From Salvator merianae (lineage: Eukaryota; Chordata; Lepidosauria; Squamata; Teiidae), in NCBI GenBank assembly GCA_003586115.2, contig QVOM02000001.1, positions 16,753,291 through 16,817,290 of the forward strand: a stretch of DNA of 64,000 bases. Direction: 5' to 3'. Position 1 is the stretch's first letter, and each line of letters starts with the position of its first letter. The notes beneath the pieces were generated by a model. It made no database searches, was not told where the DNA came from, and saw only the letters and a list, made by a program, of their open reading frames with translations. A program made the position numbers and the translations under genes. Below are positions 35,011 through 48,101 of this stretch, in pieces.

Positions 35011-37735
35011 CAGAAAGAGCTGTGTTCCAGTCATGTGATCTTCTACACAAAACAACAATGGCAGTTTGAAAAGTTACGTCATTTGAACATGAGGCAGGCC
35101 CAGGCCAAGTGGTGGGATTGTGACCTCACACACAAGCCATATGGTGTTTATGTACGCAGCTCATGGATAATTTCGATCTCCACTTACTCTTTGCATAGCA
35201 AGTGGAGAAACAGCACTCAGCAAAGGCAGGAGTTGCACAGCAGTGAGAATAGTGCAGCCAGTATAGCACTCTTCCTCCCGTGCACTAAGAAGAGTATTAT
35301 GCTGGTACCATTTTCTTAGAAGCGGTAGCATGCTAGCTGCATGTCTGCTGCTGTTGCCCTGGTCCATACTAACATTGCAGTTGGGGAACCTTTGTTTGAA
35401 CACTGTGCAGGGTTGCCTGGAAGACCAAGGCAGGTCTGCTCCAGTGGTGGTGCACAGTGGCAGCAGGACTGCTGAAAGAGAGTGGGAGCAAGTGCTGTTT
35501 GGGATGGCAGCTGGATGAGTGGGATTCCATGCAGTCTCTGCACAGTCTCATCCAATACACATAGTACACCATGAGGGAGCAGATTTGTGCAGACCTTGTT
35601 CCCTCATGGCACATTCATGACACCAAAGCAGCACCAAGCACATGCCGCTACAGAGTGATCCCTACGTGCTGCTTCCCCCACATCTACCTACAACTTCCTT
35701 TGCAAATGGTTGTCTTTCCTGACCCACCTATCTTGGGCAATGGCATGGTAAGTTTGACCTGGCCATAAGTGATTCATTTTCTAACCACCACAGGCTGCTC
35801 TTCCAAGAAAACTGTCACAAGATTTCATTCCCTCAGAAGAAGCTGCCACAGGTACTCGCTGCGCCTCACTGTATATCCCAACCCCACCCCATCTGGATTG
35901 TTTTCTGAAAAAGCAAAATTTTAAAAAGTCTCAGTCTCCCGAACCTTGAGCAATTTTTCTATATTTTGGCAAATGTTATCCATTATGGAGTAAATAATGG
36001 GCCTTAAAATTTCATCCAAATTTGGGTATAGCTGCTCTGCATTTCCTCATAATCACCAAATAATTTCCTCACAATCTGGGTTCAGATAAGGAACCACTTG
36101 GGACAGCCTTTCAGACAGATTTGGACCAAACTGCTGTGCATGTGTAATGTGGCTGTGATCACATGTCCATTTTTGTTTCACAAGCCATACAATTCAACCA
36201 TGACATACAATATTCCTCCAAAGCCCCTCCATCTCATGCACCCCCATTTTATCCTCATAAAGTGGTGACCATGAGGGTGGGAAGAAAGCATACTAAATAC
36301 TCTGATTGTTTGATGTCAGTCTGCACACACTGAAGCTTTGCAGAATGACAGCAGATTATTTGACAGGGCAGTATACTGCCATACTTCTCACTGAGTAGAA
36401 CAAAATCAACGCACACTGCGTGCAGAAATCACCCACATTCACACTGTACATATCTTGGTGTTTGCAATGTTCACTGCAGTTCCCCTTTACCTCGGTCTGC
36501 CTGTGACCTGCTATGCTCCATATGCTAGACAGAAATCAAAAGCAGAGGACAGAGTGTGACTATTACGGTTGTGACTGTAATATGCTTTGTTTCAAAGCAA
36601 TGAATCGGAGTCTGAACTAAATCCTGTAATTGGTGCATATCCTACTGCTTCCGAAGTTCCGATCTCATATTGTTTCCCTCTTTAGATTCAGATTTTGCTT
36701 CTTCCAAGCAAAGATCTGATCAAAAACTGGTGCAAAAAAGAAGATCAGCTCTGGCACAGATTAAACCATGAAAAGGATCAAACAGGCACTTAAGGATTGC
36801 GATGGAAAAGTAAAAGAAAAAAGCTCTTCCTTATTAGTTAATGTTTCCCTGAAAAAGAAGCACTTCTGTTGCACCCATTCTTTCTTGCAGCAAAGCAGTA
36901 AATAAAAGCAAGATGATATTATTCATCAGTGCTTTATCTGGATAGCAATATCCAGGTGATGTTTGAGTACCTTAAGACATCTGATTTTTAGAATAGGAGG
37001 AGCTGAGTGATTGTATTTCTCTTACCTTTCTGGCATGGAATTTAAAAGGGATGAATGGATGCCTTTTGCATACAAATTGTGGCCTTTCTACTAAAATGGA
37101 GGAAATGCAGATTTCTGTTGTTTCCATAGCAACCTGCATTCATTCTAACTTTGGTGCCTAACAGCCCATCAAAGACAAGAAGATAATGCAGGATCAGGCA
37201 TTGATCCTCAAACCTTTCTTGCTTGCTTAAGAACTTTCTAGGACTAGAGCTGCAATTCTCAGACAACGTAGGTCAAACAAAACTTCTGAAAGTGACAGAG
37301 GTTTTCTAGGCAATGGAGAGTCCAAGTTCTTGGTTGAATTCTGATTTTCATCTTGGGAAGTTTATGAACCAACAACTAAGGAGGAAAAGGAGACATGAGC
37401 TGCATTACAGACAGGAGGAAGCTTTGCAGGATCTAAAGGTCTTGCAATTGCCACTTACCAGCTCCCATAGATGAGAAAAATAATAGAGGATTTATTTTTC
37501 CATTTTCTGGCTGCTTCTGAAATTACCTCGATTAATATAACCAGAAAGCTAACCAAGTGCCTATCAACTTCCTTTGTTGTTTTCATGTAAGTAAACAGGA
37601 GTAGCTGCCAGGTCAAAGCAACTTTCAAGCTGGTCCAGTGACCAAAAAGTAAAAGCCTATCCTACATGTGTGTGCCAGAGTTTTGCCTATGGGGTGGCAA
37701 TCTTGATCCATAATAAAGATAGGGTATTAGCCCTG
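35011..37735. other. Unrecognised
   Basis: A long stretch with no ORF of recognisable family and no clear repeat. It is the largest feature-free block in the window. Confidence 0.4.
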
Positions 37736-38270
37736 GAAGAATCTTAACCAGGAATATGATCCAAAATTACCAGAGTCTTCTGAGTACCTTTCAGTACATA
37801 ATGTGTACTGGCTTGCCCTTACACACTTAAAGAACTCTAGAATATGAATTAGACAGAACTTTAACTTATTACAGAAGCAACGATAGCTATCCTGGAACAA
37901 GGCTTGTGCCTCTAAATGTTTGGTCATTTTAACTTTATTGATGATTTCCTCTATCTTCCCTGAAACAGATAGTAAGCTGACAGACCTATAATTTCCCATG
38001 TCTCCCCTTGGGCCCTTTTATGATATTGGAGCTACGTTATCCACCTTTCAGTATTCAACTACAGAGGCCAAGCATAACAATAAGTTGCAAATTTTTGTTA
38101 GAAGGTCTGCAATATCAGCTTTAAGCTCTTTAATAACTCTTGGATGGATACTATCAGGGCCTGGTGATTTCTTGATGTTTAGCTCATCGATAAGGTCTAC
38201 TACTTCTTTTCTATACCTATTCTCTATACCACTATACCTATTTTCTCTACTGGAACCAGGCATTCTAGTT
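37736..38270 (-). pseudogene. CR1-like LINE reverse transcriptase fragment (antisense)
   Basis: The minus strand reads IKKSPGPDSIHPRVIKELK near 38100-38170, then GNYRSVSLLSVSGKIEEII near 37950, and LIHILEFFKCVRASQYTL near 37800-37850. SPGPD, NYR(P)VSL and GKIEEI are reverse transcriptase fingers-region blocks of CR1-clade LINEs. It has a frameshift between the first two blocks and no catalytic centre. Confidence 0.72.
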
Positions 38271-40255
38271 CACCCATTTGAGCCCACAAATGGGCTTCTC
38301 TGCAAAGGTTGATACATAGCATCTCTGGGAGCACCCACACCTTGGCAGCATACTGCATGTCAAGCAAGGGATGCTTGCTCTCACCCCATGTTGGCCAAAG
38401 AGCTTATGTCTCACTCCTCTTTGTTTTCAGAGCTTACAGCTCACCTCCAAAGGCAAGGCACCTTCTTGCACCAGAAAAGGCCCTAGAAGTGGAGCTTTTC
38501 TGGAGTAATATCTGTGTAGGGCAGGTTCCATGGGACACCTCTCTGATGCCAATTGTTCAAATGGCAACAGGAGGAACACCAAAAGATGGGGTGTCATCAG
38601 AGCTCTGATGGACATGCTAGAGGGCTTCCAAAGCCCCTTTGGTGCCCTCCCAAGTTATCTGTGGTGGCAGATGTTTGACTGCTGCCCCCTGAAGCTTCCT
38701 GTCCGCCTTCATATATGTGACTGTAACCTTATGCAATCTTTCAGTATATAATGAAACCTTTCTCTGCAACCTTATGACTTCTGCCATTTCCCCAGTTTAT
38801 TTGGGTCTCTTTGAATAGCATCTAACTACATTATCATTTTTTTCCTACCACTTCTCATTTGTCACAGGCACAGCTCTTTTCAATTCCCTTCCCTCAGCAA
38901 TGACTGTTGCTAAACTGGACTCTCTTCCACTTCCATCAGCTTTCCCCTTGGGTATACAAAATTCATATTCCTGAACTAATACTTGCAAAGCTGCATAGGC
39001 ATCTGCAGCTCTCTGAAATTTACAAAGAATTTACTCACAAAAAATTTGCCTACGGAGAGTGATGTTTAAGAGAAAGATGTGTACAAAAAATATGTTTTTT
39101 CAGACAGTGCCTACACTACCTTAGATTCATGCAGAATGGAGAGAAAGTGGAATATTTATCTCCAGCTTCTGTTTCTTGCAGTTTTTGCCATCATTTCCTT
39201 CCAATTAGCTAGTCAGCTGTTACTGTTTCCGGCAATGCCATGCTGTCTGACTCACGATGGTTGTGAGAAATCCCTGGCAGTGAAACTACTTTTATTTGCA
39301 AAAACAGCATGTCTGTGACTGGAAACCGAAGCTCTGAAGCATGCACTCCTGCTGGGGATGCAGACTGGAAGTGTTTGTGTTGTATTGGAACCACATTATA
39401 TTCATGCCCTCAGTGAAAGTGCCAGACAATTTGGGGGCAATTGCAGAAATGTGTGTGCTAGGCAGAACTGTGATGGTTAACTTTTGCAAAAGTGTCAAAA
39501 GGCTGTAGAAACCTGGGTAGAGCTTGTTTTGGATGGTCTTGATATGATAAAACTTGTGAGATACAGAATTTGATTAAAGTATCTATTTCCATCTAAAAAT
39601 GCAGATACTCCTGGACAGAGTGGCCACAGTTGGATTTCACCCATGTGCTTCAGGGTGAGAAAGAGGGACTATACAACAGGTCCATGAAATTTAGGCCTTT
39701 GGGACAAACTCTCACCCAGACTCTCATCCAGCTCACACACTTTCTCTGTAAGACTCCAGATTATCTAGCCATCCCCTGCATTTTTCTTAAACTAGTCCAG
39801 GGGGATTGAGGCACAATGGCACCTGACCCAGATTCTCAGCTTTCACTTCAATGGCAAACACCATTCCATCCTCCTCTGATGGCTGCACCATTTCCTGCTT
39901 TCCATCTGCCTCCACAAAAGAGTGTTAAAGGAGGGTGTGCTCAGAACTGTGAAGGAGAGTGCAGTAAAAGAAAATACTTCCTGTACCATGACAGCTGTTT
40001 AAATGGTATTTCGAAGAGTTTTGCACATCCCCAAGAAGGAGAGATAGACTGTATGCAAAGGTCAGAGCCAAGAGAAGAAGAAATCACATTAGGCAAGAGT
40101 TAATTTTAGATTTTGAGGGTATGCACACTTATGATTAGTGGAAACGAGAACCAATAAAAACAGATGTGGTATTAGACAAGTCTTAACTCTTTCTTAACTT
40201 TCTCCTAATTCTCAGAACAGTTTGCTTAGCAGAAATGTTGCCCTTAAGGGACTTC
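38271..40255. other. Unrecognised
   Basis: No gene seen. 38330-38690 has some MITE-like phrasing but no ends. Confidence 0.35.
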
Positions 40256-41649
40256 AAAAGTTATTTATCGTTGGGTCTACCTAATTTAAAATTATATTTT
40301 GCTGCCTGCTGTTTAAGTTGGATTGCTAAATGGTTTTGGCTAAGAGATAAAAGATTGTTGCAACTGGAAGGTTTTGATTTAAGATATGGTTTACACGGTT
40401 ACTTATGGTATGACAAAGTAAAAGTAAATGCGGCATTTAAGAATCGTTATGTAAGACATGCGTTATGGATAACCTGGAGTAAGTACAAGAGTAAATTGTA
40501 TCCCAGAATACCAATGTGGGTTTCACCTCATGAAGCTTTGTTTAAAGAATTTGGGAGAAGGGAAAGATGGATTAAATATGAGGAGGTGTTGAGTAAAAAT
40601 AATGAAACAGATGAATTCTCCTTGAAAACAAGAGAACAGTTAAACCAGGAGGGGTTAGAGGTACAATGGCTAATGTATGCTCAATTGATGGATGTTTTTA
40701 AAGAAGATAAAAGAAGGATGAACTTTGAACTAGAAAGACAGAAATGGGAAGAAAAATTGGAAAAAGAAGAAAGGGGGATTATAGGGGTACTGTATGATTT
40801 TCTTTTGAAAATAGAATTAGAACAAGAGCAAGTTAAAGATTGTGTGATAAGATGGGCACAAAATGTTGGTTATAACATTTCAATGGATCAATGGGAAAAA
40901 TTGTGGACCAAAGATATGAAATTTACTGTGTGTAATATGTTGAAAGAGAATATATATAAGATGATGTATAGATGGTACTTAACACCTTTCAGAATTTCAA
41001 AAATGTATCAAGGTATGTCAAGTAAATGTTGGAAATGTAAGAAACATGAGGGTACTTTTTAATCATATGTGGTGGACTTGTGTAAAAACCAAAAAGTTTT
41101 GGGTTCAAATTCACATAGCTATGCAGAAAATTTTAAAGACAAACTTTCCTTTTAGACCGGAATTATTCCTATTGGGGATAGTGGAAAATAACGTTGAAGG
41201 TGTCAATGTGTTATTGCAAAATATGGTAACTGCTGCCAGAATGGTTTATGCCCAGAAGTGGAAAGGAGAGATATTACCAACGGTGGATGATTGGTTAGTT
41301 AAAATGATGGAGTTGGCCGAGATGGACAAACTGACAAATCTTTTGAGAACTAAGACAGTTGATAGGTTTTACAGGAACTGGAAACCCTTTATTGACTTTC
41401 TGCAAGAGATGGATAATGGACTTGCGATTGCTGGATTTGAAGAGTAAAAAAAAAAGAAGAAGAAGAAACAAGAGTTTCAGTGGAAAAAAAAAGAAGGAAG
41501 GAGTACAGGATGTCGAAGAACATGAAGTTTAGAAGAAACTGTTAATGAAGGATGAATTTGATAATAATAGTGACTTAAGAATGTAATGTAAACTGTAATT
41601 TTATATATTTGAAATACAAGAACAATAAATTAAAAAAAAGTTATTTATC
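40256..41649 (+). mobile_element. 5'-truncated L1 LINE insertion with 14 bp target duplication
   Basis: The perfect duplication AAAAGTTATTTATC occurs at 40256-40269 and 41636-41649. Between them is the last 1.37 kb of an L1: the ORF2 C-terminus, a 3' UTR with A-rich GAA tracts, an AATAAA signal at about 41625 and a short A tail merging with the target copy. 5' truncation during reverse transcription is the usual fate of L1 copies. Target duplications with no visible mismatches suggest a fairly young insertion. Confidence 0.93.
40270..41447 (+). pseudogene. L1 ORF2 C-terminal region, frameshifted
   Basis: The reading begins LGLPNLKLYFAACCLSWIAK, the conserved block after the L1 reverse transcriptase thumb. 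Codons before it (40235-40269) come from the target site, not from L1. It runs through KMMYRWYLTPFRISKMYQ to the cysteine-histidine motif CWKC then HMWWTC, typical of the L1 ORF2 C-terminus. One extra base in the T/A stretch at 41056-41062 breaks the frame between EGTF and HMWW. The second frame continues to DRFYRNWKPFIDFL and a stop at 41447. Endonuclease and catalytic reverse transcriptase are absent. Confidence 0.92.
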
Positions 41650-42945
41650 AATGAGTGAGGCACCTCCAGACAAGCACGGGGTAATATTGGCTCTTTAAAA
41701 AATGTTAGCATTACCTCCCAGCCAAGATAAAAGAGACCATCAGATTAGCAGTACCTGTACTACTACAGCATCATATCATACCACTGGGAACCTGCTGTTT
41801 CAACCCCTTTTCTTTTGTTTATTTCTGTGCCAGCAGCAAAGTTCCTGGATTTACAACCTGATTCTATACACCAGATGGGGCATAGTGGGTATATGCCAGG
41901 AAGCAATCAAAGCTTTTCAGAAAGTGCAGGAGTTTCTACTCTTTCTGATATACCCATAATGGCCCAACATAGCATCAGTTCTATCTGCCAGTTCTTCTGG
42001 GATGCTGGCGCGATGTCACCATTTTCAGCATCACAGGAAAGTCCCTGAATGAGGAAGGTAGTGCCAGAATCCTATCCTAGCCACAATGAACTACAACAGA
42101 CAATCAGTTTGCTGTGGATTGTAGTGGGGATAGGCTGCATAAGTTGTCAGCAGAAATGAACAGCTTTACTGCAAAATGTTAGATGTACTACCACCAGAGG
42201 CCACCACCCCACTCCCTGTTGAGCCAGCTTGCTCCTTCAGCGAGGCAAGAGATAACAGGCAAAGGAACCTGGTTATGGTGCTGATAATTGTCCTCATCCA
42301 CTCAACCTGGAAGGCCCAAGTCAACAACTTTATCCTCCTCCTGAGGTGTGGAAAGGAACACATTTCTCAGAAGGCACCAAGGGGGAGGCATCTGAAATGC
42401 CCTCAGCCCTTTTTGAGGCAGACCTGAAGCTTGCCCTCAGGCTCTGTTTGAGAAATTCTACCCAGGCACATCTGCTTGGGCCACCCTTGCCAAAAGGCTT
42501 CCAGCTGCTGCCTCCTCAGGGAATTTACACACAAGAGGAGGCTGGGAGACCATAAGCACAGCAAGATGGCCAATGCTTGGTTGTTCGCTTGTACAGCATG
42601 AAAGTTGATGCAGACACTGAGAAACCTAGTGCTTGCTCTCACTCGTGCAATAAAAATACCAGCATGCTAGCAAGCACATAGCCAAAATGAAAAAGAAAAA
42701 AATGGATGGGCACATGGAAATGCAGCTGACTGTTCAGGGTTGTACTACAGGGGCTGATACCCTGGGTTCAGCATAGCTTCTACCTGGTTATTCACCTAGA
42801 AACTACTCTGTGAATGGCAGATGATAAACCCAATACATTACAAAGTATAGCAGAGGAAGGGAAATGTCTAAGACTGAAAACAGTTTCAAAACAAATGGCA
42901 ACAGTAGACCAAGGTGAACAAAGTCATAACCTGCTATGACTCTGT
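41650..42945. other. Unrecognised
   Basis: No gene or clear repeat. 42170-42560 has MITE-like vocabulary without ends. Confidence 0.35.
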
Positions 42946-43396
42946 GGCCCTTTCCACACTTACCCTTAGAACGGGCTAATCTGTCATGTTGCCCGCTTCT
43001 GGTTCTCTCTCTTCCACACTCCAGTGCAGACTAGAGAGGCCACACCCCCAGTAGGCTGCTGTGGCCACATTGGACACAGCATAGCCCAGTCTTGGCAGTC
43101 AAAATGGCTACCTAGATCGGGAAACCAGTAGACCTGCTTTTACAGGGACTGCTAGACTGGGCCAAGGAAGTGTGCAGAAGAGCTTATGCCTCTGTGGGCC
43201 AGTTTAGTAAGGGAATCCATTGTGCTGCCAGAATGGGTACCCTTAGGTCTCCAAGGCCAGGAACTTTAGGGCAGTGTGGGGTCGGTCCTGGAATAGGCCA
43301 TTCAAATGTGGACAGCCTTTTTCCAGGCCAGCTGGACTACTCCTGCCTGGAACTGGTCCAGTCAGAGTGGTTCCAGCTGGACTGTCCTCTTCGCAC
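42946..43396. mobile_element. MITE family Z copy
   Basis: The left end is GGCCCTTTCCACACTTACC. Shared blocks are 'ccagtagacctgctttta', 'ctccaaggccaggaactt', 'ttcaaatgtggacag' and 'tggttccagctggact'. The right end near 43396 is degraded. Confidence 0.6.
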
Positions 43397-45079
43397 ATGT
43401 GCAGGAATGTTGTATGACAGATATCATCTGTTTTCTTTTGCCAACATTTGTCTCCAGCCACTGCTCTTGCCCCCAACATGTTTAAATTGATTAAGAAACT
43501 CTTCTGAAACTATTGGAGGATAGACTTCATTCCTGCATTCAGAAATTCCTGCCTTGTTTAAGGCTTTGGAACAGATCATGTTCCAGTTATAAGATCTTAA
43601 ATTCCTCTGCTTTCAATTTACTAGCAGGATCTTTTACTTGGTTCTTTCTCTTGATTCTCCAGTGCAAAAAAAAAAAAAAAAGAGGACAGAGGTAGTATCA
43701 CCAATAACTGCACTGATTCATCCATTATAACTTCTTTCTACAACATCATTACATTCCAACTATCTTAGGATCGATTCATATAGACACAGGCTTTCTTGGA
43801 AAATATTTTATCAAAATTATTAACAAAAAAGTCAATTCATCTGCAGTAATTCCACTCTCAAAAGATGCATTTCCAATAAGTGTTGAACAATGAGACTGTC
43901 TTCAAATTATTTTTCTTTCATGTACCTAGCTCATGCATATTTCAGTGTTTGTTTTTCTGCAAAACATATGCCTCAGAAAGAAACAAAGAATGCTTGCAGC
44001 AGCTCTATGCTGGAAGAACATTCTATTGCAAACTCTGACTGCTGCAAACATGGCTCTGTAAAAGCATCCAGTCCCTTGGAAGCCCCCCTCATGTCAGAAT
44101 TTCAAGGAAAAGGCATAGGTTAAGAACCCCAAGGCCTTAAACTGGTCTAAATACAAATAAAGAAAGCATACCATGACTGTACCTAGATGGAGGCGAATAG
44201 GATGCAGCTTGAAGAGGTGTGGGTTTCCCCTGTTCACAATAAGCACACAATGGCAGGGCTGTCAATTCTGGATAAAAATCAGCCAAATATTATATATATA
44301 CTTGACTTTTTGTATGTCTAGGATAATTAGTGGGCCTGATTATCTGGCAGCCCTACACCATGGTTAGTAGACTGAATATAAATGCCATGCTTTGATCCAA
44401 TTGTAGAGAGACACACTGCAGTCTGAAATCACCTTAGGTGGGAGGCTTCAAGGGCAGAAACCCAATTTAATTAAAATCCCTCCATTGCCACTTTCCTCTA
44501 ACTTTATATAACCCAAGCCAGCATATAGCACAAAATGGATTTTGTCTTTCCAGTACACATCCAGTTTGCCAGCATCCTCACAACCACCACTTTCCAAAAG
44601 ACTCTACATGCCTTCAAACAGCAAGAGGAAATTCCAGAATCTTCTTGAGATCCTGGAATTGCCTCTTGCCACTCCTGCCAGTGAACAGGAGGCAATCCCA
44701 GCAAAATACTGGGTTCTTCCTCTGTCTGGTGCTTTTTCATGGGATCATTCCACTTTCAAAATATCTGTAAATAGGAATTGCCTGCCTACTTCCCTTTGTT
44801 ATTTTTCATGCACTTCATACATTTTACAAGAGGAACCATCCCACAAAGAAATGTCAGAAGTAAGCAATCGCTGTTATGGAAAACCTGACATTGTTGCTGG
44901 GTTTTCAATAATACAGTTTAGCTTGATTAACCTGGGACTACGTTGGGATTGCTATAGACAATGTTCTGGGAACATTGTGAGTTTGTAACCTACATCTGGA
45001 AGCACTCTCTGTCATCTGAATTCAGGGTGGTTCAATATTGTGAAATGACATCAGATACATATTGTGATGCCAACTTGTA
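43397..45079. other. Unrecognised
   Basis: An A16 tract lies at about 43666-43681. No gene recognised. Confidence 0.4.
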
Positions 45080-45610
45080 TGCTTTCTTCACCTGTTGTTT
45101 CCATCTGGTGATATGAGTGGAATCAAGTTTTGATCAGATTGTTGTATTTTATAAAAACCCAGATGCAATATGGAAGAATCTGGTAGCTGCATATTGCTTG
45201 CACCTGTAGGCACGGATCACCTTACTGGAGAAACCTTCCCAATTCACTTGTTGTTTCTCTGGGAAGCCCATGATATACTGAGAAGGGTTCAATTCATCCT
45301 CTCTACTTGTCCATTCCTTTGAAGGTGATGCACAGAAAAAGCTGGTGTTGCAGGAATGCTGCTGACTTTCTTTTCAGACTCTGCCCCTTGAGCATAATGT
45401 AGCTATTCAGGAAAACAAGTATCAGAATGAAATTATTGAAAATTTTACCCACTAGTGCTTTCTCTGACTTAAGGTTCACTTGCACAAATTTAGTAAAATG
45501 ATCCACCAGAACCAATGTATATTCAAAGTCTCTTTATTTATGTCTAAACACAAGAAATGAATCAACATCAGCTCAGAAGTCTCTAAAGTGATGATACGAA
45601 TCAGTGTTTT
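45080..45610 (-). pseudogene. Ty3/gypsy LTR-retrotransposon integrase fragment
   Basis: The minus strand reads LVLVDHFTKFVQVNLKSEKA, then a phase-shifted stretch with GFPEKQQVNWE and SKVIRAY. VDHFTKF and the PEKQQVNW block are diagnostic of Ty3/gypsy integrase cores; the first is the region of the first catalytic Asp. An SREDE-type block (compare GQVERMN) appears near 45310 in another frame. Frameshifts and stops make it inactive. No LTRs were recognised nearby. A reverse transcriptase fragment of possibly the same family lies at 50985-52110. Confidence 0.75.
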
Positions 45611-47724
45611 ACCCTGATGACCAGGTTTCTTTTATTTGACACAGCTAGTGGTTATGGTAGAATTTGGATTCAATCAGACACTGTTAAAGTGTCATCTTCT
45701 AGGTGACTTTCATTCTTACCCTGCATACATAAATCTTTAGCATGTGACTTCTTGGGACTTGAAACCTCAGAAAGGTCCACTCAGTAATGGGCAGGATTTC
45801 TCAGCACTGGAGTCATCATTTTTCTCAAGCTGCGCTGATTTCCTGTTTGGTGGGAGTTTCCAGTCCCAGGAGGAGGATACCAGTGATGTAGCCTGCACCT
45901 ATTCACACATTAGAACATCCTTATTTCCAAATATATTGAAACCTGTGATTCTTTGCTCTGTATGTGGGAGGAAGCAGTGGGAAGGGGATATGCAAATGGA
46001 GGAGGATGGGACAGGAAAGCTGAAGTAGGAGAGCAAGCAATGGTAGTAGCATCATGGCAATTCAGAAATCAAAGGACAACTGGGTAAAAAAGGAAGTCAT
46101 GTATATACTAATATTATCATTTCTAAAAATCTGGAATTATAGAAATCTGATTTCCATAAATCCAAAATTGGGGCAGTTTACCAATCACATAGACAGATCA
46201 GTGGCCAATCAATAGGCAGCAAACATGGTCAGAGGAGGTGTGCCCTGTTGTGGAAGTGATGTGACTGCAATTGTATGTCTGATGATTGGATGCTTTTTTC
46301 CTAAAGGAACGATTTGAAAAGGCTTTGTCTGATCACACCCTTGGACATCTCTCTTCATGTAAGGCTTATAGAGTCTTTCCCTCATCAAAGCAAAGGTTGT
46401 CTAACACCAAGATGTTCTATTTTCCCATACACTTCATAACATACTGTGTTTTTCTTTTTTGTGTGTGGTGAAATGAGATGTTACTTTGACTTATCCAGAG
46501 AATTCTTATCTGGAGAATTCACATATAATCCATATCCTTCCCACAGTACACAAGCCTTCTCTTATTAAGGCAGGCCAGTGGACTTGTGCCCTGAAGCTTT
46601 ATGCATTAGGATGTATGAGATGTCAGGATCTATTGTATGGCCTTCTAAGAGTTCATCCTGAGAGAGGGGCTGCAGTGTGCAACTCTTGTGATCTACAAAT
46701 TCATCCACAACAGCTGTAGCAAAGACCCACAGCCATCTTGCTGCCTATCACAATGCTTATAAAATGGCACTTAAAACATGAGAAGTCATTTCTTAGTACA
46801 CTGTGTCATGTAAGGGAGGATCTGCACATGCCACAGTATCCCATGCTAGGCTTGGTCAGGTTTGACCAGAATGAGTGATCCAGCACAATATCATAAGGGC
46901 ATCATGGATGGCTCATTCTAGCCCACCTTCAGACACTGGAAGCATACGTTTCCAGCCTCTGAAGTTGCCCAGTGAAATGGCACGAGGCACCTCAGGTTCA
47001 GCAGACTGGATCAGCTGCTTGCTGCCATCTGCACTCAAGTGCCTAGTCCAGCAGTCTAGTGTGGGTGCAGCCTTAGTGTCCATATCAGAGAAATTTTGGA
47101 TAACGTACCAGACATTAGTTTTCCTGAATAATAGCTAATGCTGCAATTAAAACCAACCAGTTATCCTAACCATCAATGAGTTACAGAACTGAACCTTGCA
47201 AAAGTCATCATTGTAAAGTGGGAAAGAAAGGGCCTCATATAGATAATCTCAGAACTTGTCTCTGACTTTAGGGCAGAAACTCTAATTTCCTCAAGGGCTT
47301 ATGAAAATTCTTTTCTGCTACTGTTAAAATCCTTGCCTTGATAACCTAGAGTCAGCCTTAATAACCCACAGTTGGCCTTCATGTCATTGATAGAGGATGG
47401 TATAAAGGGCTCACATCCACACATCAGAAACAAAGCTCAGTCTGTTTCATCATTGTTCACAAGTGCATGGTATCTGGATCATGTCTGTGTTTTTCTTCTA
47501 TACTGAGAGCGATCTGGGTTGCCCATCCAATACACACCCAGCCCCTATTTCCATTACAATTTGAACAGTAGTTCTGCCACTCAGTCTCTGGAAATAGTTT
47601 TTTATTTTTAAAAGAGCAGGTATGATCCACCATGCCTATGTGGACAAACCAAACTTCCCCCAAAGACCCATTTTGGTCTACATTCCACTTATGATGGATC
47701 CCCATGTTCAGTACAGGCATGTGG
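45611..47724. other. Mostly unrecognised; possible MITE at 46818-47072
   Basis: 46818-47072 begins GGATCTGCACATGCC and ends GTGTGGGTGCAGCC, loosely inverted ends like families V and W. The target duplication is not evident. Nothing else recognised. Confidence 0.3.
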
Positions 47725-48001
47725 AGGCACGGTGGCGCAGAAAGCTAAGGCACTGATCTTTCAATAGGAGGATTGGAGTTCGAGGCCCTTGTTTGCTGTG
47801 TAGAGGGGATGAGTGCCCTCTACTGGCCTCTAGCTCCAGTCAACCTAGCTGTTCGAAAGCAAGTAATTGCAAGTAGATAAATAGGGAGCATCACACTGTG
47901 TGATGCGGAAGATAGATAGATGTAAGCTTTCGGGTGAAAAATAACCACGTAAGCCTCTTTGAGTCAGCTTCAGCTGAGAAAAGCGGGGTATAAAAACCAA
48001 A
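47725..48001 (+). mobile_element. tRNA-derived SINE
   Basis: The head GGCACGGTGGCGCAGAAAGC carries an A-box-like promoter, and GGAGTTCGAGGCC at about 47775 matches the B-box. This is the internal RNA polymerase III promoter of a tRNA-like head. A body without coding follows, then GAGAAAAGCGGGGTATAAAA at the 3' end, resembling the L2-type LINE 3' end seen as antisense at 34640. The tail is a long (TTC)n tract. L2-type enzymes may have mobilised it, an inference from the shared 3' block. The tRNA part is not a functional tRNA. Confidence 0.8.
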
Positions 48002-48101
48002 TTCTTCTTCTTCTTCTTCTTCTTCTTCTTCTTCTTCTTCTTCTTCTTCTTCTTCTTCTTCTTCTTCTTCTTCTTCTTCTTCTTCTTCTTCTTCTTCTTC
48101 T
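48002..48101. repeat. (TTC)n microsatellite, about 100 bp
   Basis: An uninterrupted TTC tract forms the tail of the SINE. It would be (GAA)n on the other strand, a sequence prone to triplex formation and expansion. Confidence 0.98.

Noticed and set aside
47725..47800. Functional tRNA gene
   Set aside because: Only the A and B boxes are tRNA-like; no cloverleaf with an intact acceptor stem is evident, and the sequence continues into a SINE body.
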